Source: Flavobacteriaceae bacterium | Lineage (GTDB): Bacteria > Bacteroidota > Bacteroidia > Flavobacteriales > Flavobacteriaceae | DNA length: 8,304 bases | Assembly: GCA_002702385.1 (NCBI GenBank) | Contig: NZZF01000048.1 | Span: 13,762-22,065, forward strand | Direction: 5' to 3' | Shown: piece after piece, positions 1 through 5,428 of the stretch | Position numbering within the stretch: position 1 is the stretch's first letter | Layout: every line of letters starts with the position of its first letter | Notes under the pieces: generated by a model | Told to the model about the DNA's origin: nothing | Database searches by the model: none | Seen by the model: only the letters and a program-made list of their open reading frames with translations | Made by a program: the position numbers and the translations under genes

Positions 1-1182
1 CAGTTGGGTACAGGAGATGTTTTTGATACCCATTCTTCAGATGCTTGGTTTTTTGAGGGAGTTGATGGTAAAGATTATGGAGTTTCAGGAACATTTTTTA
101 ATGGTCTTGCATACTTTTGGGATGTTACAGATCCATCAAATATTACCAAAATTGATAGTATAAAGGTTGACGCAAGAATTGTTAATGATGTCAAAGTTTC
201 AAAAGATGGTAAAATATGTGTAATTACTCGTGAAGGTGCATCAAATAGAAAAAATGGTTTTATTGTATTAGATGTATCAAACCCATCTGATGTACAAATA
301 TTATCAGAATATACAGATGGATTAACCGGTGGTGTTCATAATGTATTTATTGACAACAATCATGTTTACGCATTAAATGCTTTTGGAAATCCTGCAAAAT
401 TTGAAGTTGTAAACATTGTAGATCCAAAAAATCCCAAAGGAGTAGGAAAGTTTGAATTAGAATTAGGTTCTGCAATACATGATGTTTGGATAGAGGATGG
501 AATAGCATACACTTCAAACTGGAAAGATGGTATTTACATGGTTGATGTAGGTAACGGAATTGTTGGTGGTTCACCATCAAATCCAGTAGCCTTTGCTAAT
601 TACAAATATAAAACAGGTGCAAACCATGCTGCTTTTCCTTTCAGAAGTAAATCTACTGGAAAATTTTATGTAATTCTTGGTGATGAAATATTTCCTGATG
701 GTGTAGATTTCTTTGCAGCAAATGAAACTACAGGTTTTTTACATTTTGTTGATTTTTCAGACTTAAAAAACCCAAAAGAAGTTGCTAGGTTTGAATTACC
801 AGGATATGGTTCTCACAATTTCTGGGTTGAAGATGATGTTGTTTACGCTGGAATGTATAATGGAGGAGTTAGAGTTATTGATGTAAGCGGAGAACTTTTA
901 GGAGATCTTTACAAACAAGGAAGAGAAATCGGAGCATTTAAAACTGGTTCTCCTAATGGTTTTATACCAAATAACACAATGACATGGGGAGCTCAATATT
1001 TTAAAGGAAATATATTTTATTCTGATTTTAATGCTGGTATTGGAGCTCTTAAATTATTAGATTCAAAACCTGATAATTCAAATACAATGCAATTCACAAC
1101 TGACAAGTCATTGGATAATTTGTTTGGAGCAAAAAATCTTTTAGAATTATTTGAAATTTTAGCTAGTCCACCAATAGAATAA
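1..1182 (+). CDS. LVIVD-repeat beta-propeller protein, 5'-truncated
   Basis: The reading frame is open to the left edge, so the true start and any signal peptide lie outside the window; 393 residues are visible. The protein is made of repeats with the LVIVD-type core (hydrophobic strand, then D-V-x-[DN]-P-x-[DN]) at window residues about 36-50, 86-101, 134-147, 176-183, 246-261 and 288-296. Such repeats form the blades of a secreted or surface beta-propeller of no known enzymatic activity. Histidines recur at similar blade positions: H113 (GVHNVF), H160 (AIHDVW), H209 (NHAAF) and H272 (GSHNFW), with H11 (THSSDAW) near the edge. The last 40 residues are non-repetitive and show no recognisable sorting domain. 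The next gene starts one base after the stop, so the two are probably cotranscribed and translationally coupled. The family assignment is firm; the function is unknown. Confidence 0.85.
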   Translation, partial: QLGTGDVFDTHSSDAWFFEGVDGKDYGVSGTFFNGLAYFWDVTDPSNITKIDSIKVDARIVNDVKVSKDGKICVITREGASNRKNGFIVLDVSNPSDVQILSEYTDGLTGGVHNVFIDNNHVYALNAFGNPAKFEVVNIVDPKNPKGVGKFELELGSAIHDVWIEDGIAYTSNWKDGIYMVDVGNGIVGGSPSNPVAFANYKYKTGANHAAFPFRSKSTGKFYVILGDEIFPDGVDFFAANETTGFLHFVDFSDLKNPKEVARFELPGYGSHNFWVEDDVVYAGMYNGGVRVIDVSGELLGDLYKQGREIGAFKTGSPNGFIPNNTMTWGAQYFKGNIFYSDFNAGIGALKLLDSKPDNSNTMQFTTDKSLDNLFGAKNLLELFEILASPPIE

Positions 1183-1183
1183 T

Positions 1184-2332
1184 ATGAAAAGATTTATTTT
1201 AATACTTTTTGCATGTAATATAATGTACACGCAAAATTACTACGTATATGTTGCCTCTGAATCAGATGATACTGTATCTCTTTTAAAATTTGATAAAAAT
1301 GAAATTGAGGAGGTTGATAGAATAACTGTTGGTACATTCCCTACAGAAATTGAAGGCCCACACGGAATTACTGTCGATCCTAGTGGAGATTATTGGTATT
1401 TGTCTTTAGCTCATGGAAATCCTTTTGGTAAACTTGTAAAGTATTCTACCAAAACTAATGAGATAGTGGATGAAACAATTTTAGGGCTTTTTCCTGCCAC
1501 AATGCAGATTTCAACTGTTACGGGATTTCTTTATTGTGTTAATTTCAATTTACACGGAGATATGAAACCCTCAACAGTTTCCGTCGTTGACCCTGAAACC
1601 ATGACTGAAATACTAAAAATTCAAACTGGTTCAATGCCGCATGGATCAAGAATTTCTTCTGATGGATTATATCAATATTCAGTTGCTATGATGTCAGGTG
1701 AATTATTTGAAATTGATGCTTTAAGCCTTAAAGTAAATCGAGTGTTAGATCTTGAAAATATGATGAATGATCATAAGCAGATGGGACATGACAAAATGGA
1801 TCATGGAAATATGAATCATGATATGAAAAAGGATAATAAAATGATGGAAAAGAAAGATAATAAAATGATGTCCATGCAAGGAATGAAACATTCAATGGTT
1901 AAGCCTACCTGGGTTATACCTCATCCAACACTTAATTTAGCCTATATAGCAGGAAATGGATCTGATGAAGTCATAGAGGTTGATTTAGAGAATTGGAAGG
2001 TTTCAGAAAGATTTAAAACTGGTAAAGGACCTTACAACCTAGAAATATCTCCAGATGGAAAATTATTAGTAGGAACTATTAAAAGTGAGGGAAAAACAGC
2101 TATATGGGATTTGAAAGATAAAAAGCTACTAGGTTTAATTAAAAATACAACAAGTGTTTCTCACGGAATAGCGATTTCCCCTGATAGCCAATATGCATTT
2201 ATTTCAGTTGAAGGTATTGGTGGTGAGCCTGGAAAGGTTGATGTAATTAGTTTACAAAACTATGAATTAATAGATTCAGTTGAAGTAGGTAAACAAGCTG
2301 GTGGAATTGCTTTTTGGAAAAAAGAGATTTAA
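1184..2332 (+). CDS. Secreted YVTN-type beta-propeller with Met/His-rich loop
   Basis: This is a 382-residue exported protein. The N-terminus (MKRFILILFAC) is a short signal peptide. It is cleaved either by signal peptidase I near TQN (residues 16-18) or, if C11 is lipidated, as a lipoprotein; the hydrophobic stretch is too short to decide. The rest is a YVTN/YncE-like propeller with blade motifs such as GPHGITVDPSG (58-68), MPHGSRISSDG (151-161), YNLEISPDGK (284-293) and SHGIAISPDS (326-335). Residues 193-238 interrupt the propeller with a hydrophilic loop of 13 Met and 5 His (for example MGHDKMDHGNMNHDM). Met/His clusters of this kind bind copper or silver in periplasmic resistance proteins such as the CopA/PcoA family; metal binding here is inferred. 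H60, H153, H247 and H327 lie near blade starts. The gene follows the LVIVD gene by one base and converges on the GH18 gene. Confidence 0.85.
   Translation: MKRFILILFACNIMYTQNYYVYVASESDDTVSLLKFDKNEIEEVDRITVGTFPTEIEGPHGITVDPSGDYWYLSLAHGNPFGKLVKYSTKTNEIVDETILGLFPATMQISTVTGFLYCVNFNLHGDMKPSTVSVVDPETMTEILKIQTGSMPHGSRISSDGLYQYSVAMMSGELFEIDALSLKVNRVLDLENMMNDHKQMGHDKMDHGNMNHDMKKDNKMMEKKDNKMMSMQGMKHSMVKPTWVIPHPTLNLAYIAGNGSDEVIEVDLENWKVSERFKTGKGPYNLEISPDGKLLVGTIKSEGKTAIWDLKDKKLLGLIKNTTSVSHGIAISPDSQYAFISVEGIGGEPGKVDVISLQNYELIDSVEVGKQAGGIAFWKKEI
1826..1873 (+). repeat. Tandem 24-bp coding repeat (KKDNKMM x2)
   Basis: Two adjacent 24-base units (1826-1849 and 1850-1873) encode KKDNKMME and KKDNKMMS. The 15-base core GATAATAAAATGATG is identical in both (1832-1846, 1856-1870), while the two preceding Lys codons are swapped between AAA and AAG. 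The repeat lies inside the Met/His-rich loop of the YVTN-type propeller and suggests that the loop grew by in-frame duplication. Confidence 0.8.
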
Positions 2333-2335
2333 AAT

Positions 2336-3412
2336 TTATTGTTTTCCATTAATAGTATTAACCATTACTTTTAATAAGCCATCTTGCTTCTTATCATTCA
2401 TCAATTGCCAAAACATGATTCCACCCAATTTGTTTTCTATAGCGAATTGTGATTTAAGTTTGATTGATTCCTTATTATCAAAAGTGGCAAAAACTTTATT
2501 TATACTATCATACGCATAAGGAGCTTGAGCTAAATCATCCCAATAAAAGTTAAAATTAGATTTAACTTCTTCAAAATTAATTTGATTGTAGCTCCTATTC
2601 CAATCTGCATTTTGATAAAGACCATTTTCTAAATTATCAACATTTTTAAAGGTTTTGATATAAAATGCTCCACCAATAAAAATTTGTTTTGGATCAACTC
2701 CTAAATTAATTAAATCATTAATTGACTTGTATGCAGATCTCCCATTAAAATCCTTTGAACCTAGAGCAGTATGATGTCCAGTATTTTTAGAACCTGATCC
2801 ATAAAAATCATAGGTCATTAAATTAACATTATTAACTAATGGCATTACTTTTTTCCAGTCAACAGAGTTTTTAAAAAAACGATCAGAAGCACCTGCAGCA
2901 AAGCTTAATATATCGTCCTTATCCATATATTTTCTTAATAAAATTACAAGGTCAGTAAAATTACCTTTGTCTTGAATTTGATATTTATGTCCTGGATATC
3001 CTGAAATAGCTGGGTATTCCCAGTCTAAATCAATACCATCAGCATCATAAGATTCAATTATTTCAGCTGTTGATATAGCAAACTCTTCCCTGCCTTCCTT
3101 AGTGCTAAATACATCAGAACAAGTTTCGCATCCTCCCCATCCCCCTAATGAAACTAAAACTTTAAGATCAGGGTATTTGTTCTTTTGATTTACAATATTT
3201 AGTAGAGTCACGCTATCCTTTTCATTATCTATGGCCAACTTATTACCTTTGAGATGTAAAAAACTGTAAATAATTTGATCAACACCGTTTAAATTGAATT
3301 CATCAATAGATTCCTCATCACCAGCATAATACGCTATCACTTGAGGTTTAAAATCAGTTTTATTTGTACATGATATAATTAAAATTGATAATATTAATAT
3401 GAATCTATTCAT
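2336..3412 (-). CDS. GH18 chitinase-family lipoprotein
   Basis: This is a 358-residue single-domain glycoside hydrolase family 18 protein. It has a lipoprotein signal peptide with lipobox IISC (lipidated C15), so it is anchored in a membrane, most likely the outer one. The TIM-barrel signatures are intact: SLGGW at 88-92 (the SxGG strand), the catalytic DxxDxDxE motif as D125-G-I-D128-L-D130-W-E132 with E132 the acid/base, MTYDFYG at 199-205, and FWQ near the C-terminus with W335 at the base of the substrate site. C95 and C98 (GGCETC) could form a disulfide. Members cleave beta-1,4 GlcNAc linkages in chitin or in glycans; without a carbohydrate-binding domain, chitinase and endo-beta-N-acetylglucosaminidase cannot be told apart. 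The start ATG overlaps the stop of the upstream 48-codon gene as ATGA, preceded by purine-rich GGGGAAAA. The 3' end is three bases from the convergent propeller gene. Confidence 0.92.
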   Translation of the reverse strand: MNRFILILSILIISCTNKTDFKPQVIAYYAGDEESIDEFNLNGVDQIIYSFLHLKGNKLAIDNEKDSVTLLNIVNQKNKYPDLKVLVSLGGWGGCETCSDVFSTKEGREEFAISTAEIIESYDADGIDLDWEYPAISGYPGHKYQIQDKGNFTDLVILLRKYMDKDDILSFAAGASDRFFKNSVDWKKVMPLVNNVNLMTYDFYGSGSKNTGHHTALGSKDFNGRSAYKSINDLINLGVDPKQIFIGGAFYIKTFKNVDNLENGLYQNADWNRSYNQINFEEVKSNFNFYWDDLAQAPYAYDSINKVFATFDNKESIKLKSQFAIENKLGGIMFWQLMNDKKQDGLLKVMVNTINGKQ

Positions 3413-3555
3413 TTTTCCCCAATATTTTTTTTTATAACATGAAGCGTAGTCAAAAAAGTAATTTTCTCAACTGAATTTCTAAAATCTTCGTTGTCAATTC
3501 TATTTTCAAGATATTTAATAAAATCATCAAGTGAATTATTTCTATCCATAAACAT
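3409..3555 (-). CDS. Small hypothetical protein coupled to GH18 gene
   Basis: A 48-codon ORF runs from ATG at 3555 (or the ATG two codons later at 3549) to a TGA at 3411-3409 that overlaps the GH18 start codon as ATGA, the classic arrangement for translational coupling. The product starts MFMDRNNSLDDFIKYLENR and ends HVIKKNIGEK. It has an acidic, probably helical first half and a short hydrophobic patch (ITFLTTLHVI), with no signal peptide, no cysteine and no recognised family. An in-frame TAA at 3561-3559 fixes the upstream limit. No Shine-Dalgarno sequence is visible, which is normal for the genes here. A terminator hairpin lies immediately upstream. It may be a real small gene or a chance ORF; the exact ATGA overlap with a well-supported gene favours the former. 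Confidence 0.5.
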   Translation of the reverse strand: MFMDRNNSLDDFIKYLENRIDNEDFRNSVEKITFLTTLHVIKKNIGEK

Positions 3556-3562
3556 AATTTAC

Positions 3563-3593
3563 AAAAAAAAAGAGGAGTAAAAACTCCTCTTTT
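3563..3593 (-). terminator. Rho-independent terminator after NTF2-like lipoprotein gene
   Basis: A perfect 11-bp inverted repeat (3568-3578 with 3583-3593, core AGAGGAGT/ACTCCTCT) closes a 4-base loop. Read on the minus strand, the stem is followed by a run of nine T (3571-3563). It begins 22 bases after the stop of the 175-residue lipoprotein gene. On the plus strand the tail is only four T, so minus-strand termination is the main function. Confidence 0.88.
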
Positions 3594-3614
3594 GAATAAT
3601 TTTGGTTTCTAAAT

Positions 3615-4142
3615 TTATTCTTGTGGAACGGATTCTCTTTGGTATACCCAAAAAGCTCCTATTTTACCATCTTCAATATATGCATCAACAATATCATATG
3701 TTGAAACTTCAGTACCATTAACATTTCTTGTTAGAACATGACCTGAAATAACCCACTCTCCTACTTGACCATCAACTTTCATAGTGTATGAGAAAAAAGT
3801 ATTCCACTTTGGATTTTCAGCTTGAAACCATCCAGATAATCTTTCAACATGAGCATCAACACCTTCAACAACACCTCCCTGAGCATCAAAAATTCTAAAA
3901 CCACCGAATTGTTGAGTTGAATCAGCATTCATTTCACGAATAGCATCAAGATTTTGATTATTATGTGCTTCAATATAATTATCCCACAAATCTAAATTTG
4001 CTGGATCAGCATCTCTTGCATCAGATTTACCATCAGCAGTAGCTAAATAACCAGCCGCAGGGTTATCAACTGGTGCAGTTGAAGTAGTTTCACATGAGTA
4101 AGTAAAAACTACCAGTAATAAAATTAAAATGTATTTTTTCAT
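3615..4142 (-). CDS. NTF2/SnoaL-like fold lipoprotein
   Basis: This is a 175-residue lipoprotein. The start is the ATG at 4142, giving a textbook signal peptide (MKKYILILLLVVFTYSC, lipidated C17); an in-frame TTG at 4160 would add six residues and is less likely. An Ala/Asp-rich linker (18-49) is followed by an NTF2/SnoaL-like alpha+beta domain at about 50-170: an opening helix (LDLWDNYIEAHNNQNLDAI), a strand with GGFRIFD, a helix with VDAHVERLSGWF, then strands ending IVDAYIEDGKIGAFWVYQRE. The fold includes small polyketide cyclases, isomerases and non-catalytic binding proteins, so activity cannot be assigned. A conserved cavity is usual in the family, and a lipid or substrate-binding role alongside the receptor and CoA enzymes upstream is inference only. 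It is 57 bases from the MaoC gene, has a possible promoter of its own in the gap, and is closed by a terminator. Confidence 0.8.
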   Translation of the reverse strand: MKKYILILLLVVFTYSCETTSTAPVDNPAAGYLATADGKSDARDADPANLDLWDNYIEAHNNQNLDAIREMNADSTQQFGGFRIFDAQGGVVEGVDAHVERLSGWFQAENPKWNTFFSYTMKVDGQVGEWVISGHVLTRNVNGTEVSTYDIVDAYIEDGKIGAFWVYQRESVPQE

Positions 4143-4157
4143 AGTTATTGTTTTTTT

Positions 4158-4165
4158 CAAATTTA
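4158..4165 (-). promoter_or_regulatory. Possible Bacteroidota -7 element (TAAATTTG)
   Basis: The gap between the MaoC stop and the lipoprotein start holds TAAATTTG on the minus strand, matching the Bacteroidota -7 consensus TAnnTTTG. It would put the transcript start some 10 bases before the lipoprotein ATG. No convincing -33 TTTG lies at the expected distance, and the surroundings are nearly all A and T, so a chance match is quite possible. Confidence 0.3.
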
Positions 4166-4199
4166 TAAATTTTATATGTTTCAGAATAAATAAGATTAA

Positions 4200-4673
4200 T
4201 TATTCGTAAGCCATTGCTAAAAATTCAGCTACACAAACTGGTTTTTCTTGATCTTTCAATTCAATAGTTAAGCCAATTTTATATTTTGAATTTCCGGCAT
4301 TGTAGTCCATTTCTAATAATGAAACTCTAGCTCTGATCTGTCCACCAGAAGGTGTAGCAGAAGGAAATCTTACTCTGTCTAAACCATAATTTAATCCCAT
4401 TTTTACACTATTAATTGCAAAAGTTTCATATGCAAATTTTGTAGAAAAAGAAAGAATCATAAAACCATGGGCAATAGTATTTTTATATGGGGAATATTTT
4501 TCAGACTTCTCTTTATCAATATGAATCCACTGTTCATCTTCAGTAAGTTTTGCAAAAGTATTTATGTCTGATTGTTTGATCTCAACCCAGTCAGTTAATC
4601 CCAATTCTTTTCCAACATGTAAGGACATTTCCTTTAAATTCTTGAAAGTTGTTTTATATGGTTTATTATTCAT
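4200..4673 (-). CDS. MaoC-like (R)-specific enoyl-CoA hydratase
   Basis: This is a 157-residue single hot-dog domain protein of the MaoC dehydratase/PhaJ group, which interconverts trans-2-enoyl-CoA and (R)-3-hydroxyacyl-CoA in the cytoplasm. The catalytic dyad is visible as D46 and H51 in TEDEQWIHID, the same five-residue spacing as Asp31/His36 of the Aeromonas PhaJ enzyme, followed by the family motif IAHGFM (67-72). The length is that of a single-domain hydratase. It starts eight bases after the SDR gene, so the two are cotranscribed; paired SDR and MaoC enzymes commonly act on consecutive 3-hydroxyacyl-CoA steps. A related role on a branched, cyclic or otherwise unusual acyl-CoA is equally possible. 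The class is clear; the chain length and direction of the reaction cannot be read from the sequence. Confidence 0.88.
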   Translation of the reverse strand: MNNKPYKTTFKNLKEMSLHVGKELGLTDWVEIKQSDINTFAKLTEDEQWIHIDKEKSEKYSPYKNTIAHGFMILSFSTKFAYETFAINSVKMGLNYGLDRVRFPSATPSGGQIRARVSLLEMDYNAGNSKYKIGLTIELKDQEKPVCVAEFLAMAYE

Positions 4674-4681
4674 AATATTTA

Positions 4682-5425
4682 TTATCCAACTGAGAATCCT
4701 CCATCTATATATAGAGAATGTCCATTAGTAAAAGATGATTTTTCAGAAAGCAACCAACATATTGATTCAGCGACTTCTTCAGGTTTACCAATTCTTTTCA
4801 TTGGAACTCTATACTTTTTATTGAAATCAAGTACATAATCAGGAATATCATCAAGAATTTTTGTTTGAACAAAACCTGGACAAACTGAATTAACTCGAAT
4901 ATTTTCAGAACCATATTCAATTGCTGCACTCTTAGTTAAACCAATTACACCGTGCTTTGTAGCACTGTAGGATGAACCTCTGGAAAAACCGTAAGTTCCT
5001 GCCATAGATGAAACATTAACAATTCTACCAAACTTATTATCAAGCATTAATTTAATTTGATATTTCATACAAAGAAATACACCGGTTAAATTTATTTTAA
5101 GAATTTTATCCCAATCCTCTAAATCTAACTCATGAATCAGTTTCATTTCTCCTCCAATGCCTGCATTATTTACGGCATAATCCAATTTATTTTCATTAGA
5201 AGAAATATTTAAAAATAATTCTGTTATGCTATCAGAATCTGATACATCTAAATAAACAAATCTGGAGGAACCACCTTTTTTATTGATGATTGAAACTGTT
5301 TCCTTACCTGATACTTTATCAATATCAGCAATAATAACGTGACTAAAAGCAGAAAGAGCAACTGCCGTTGCTCTTCCTATACCTTGCCCTGATCCTGTGA
5401 CCAAGGCTATTTTATCTGTTTTCAA
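4682..5425 (-). CDS. Classical SDR-family oxidoreductase, TTG start
   Basis: This 247-residue NAD(P)-dependent short-chain dehydrogenase/reductase has all classical marks: TGSGQGIG cofactor loop (10-17), D34 at the end of the second strand (IIADID, favouring NAD(H) over NADP(H)), NNAG (86-89), and the catalytic tetrad N112, S140, Y153 and K157 (YSATK). Its size and C-terminal YIDGGFSVG resemble FabG-like 3-oxoacyl reductases and 3-hydroxyacyl/hydroxysteroid dehydrogenases. The start is TTG at 5425: the next codon upstream but one is the receptor's TAA in the same frame, and the glycine loop at residue 10 leaves no room for a later start. The gap to the receptor is only GAG. With MaoC downstream, oxidation or reduction of a 3-hydroxyacyl-CoA is the likeliest job, but the SDR fold accepts many alcohols and ketones. 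Confidence 0.92.
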   Translation of the reverse strand: MKTDKIALVTGSGQGIGRATAVALSAFSHVIIADIDKVSGKETVSIINKKGGSSRFVYLDVSDSDSITELFLNISSNENKLDYAVNNAGIGGEMKLIHELDLEDWDKILKINLTGVFLCMKYQIKLMLDNKFGRIVNVSSMAGTYGFSRGSSYSATKHGVIGLTKSAAIEYGSENIRVNSVCPGFVQTKILDDIPDYVLDFNKKYRVPMKRIGKPEEVAESICWLLSEKSSFTNGHSLYIDGGFSVG

Positions 5426-5428
5426 CTC

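Noticed and set aside
347..580. 77-codon minus-strand ORF opposite the LVIVD gene
   Set aside because: Leu/His/Gln-rich antisense shadow of the repeat codons with no independent support.
2301..2519. 72-codon plus-strand ORF across the convergent junction
   Set aside because: It overlaps the end of the YVTN gene and runs antisense to the GH18 gene; both of those are firmly supported.
4143..4160. TTG start at 4160 for the lipoprotein gene
   Set aside because: The ATG at 4142 gives a standard lipoprotein signal peptide, while the extension adds a second Lys-Lys segment without benefit.
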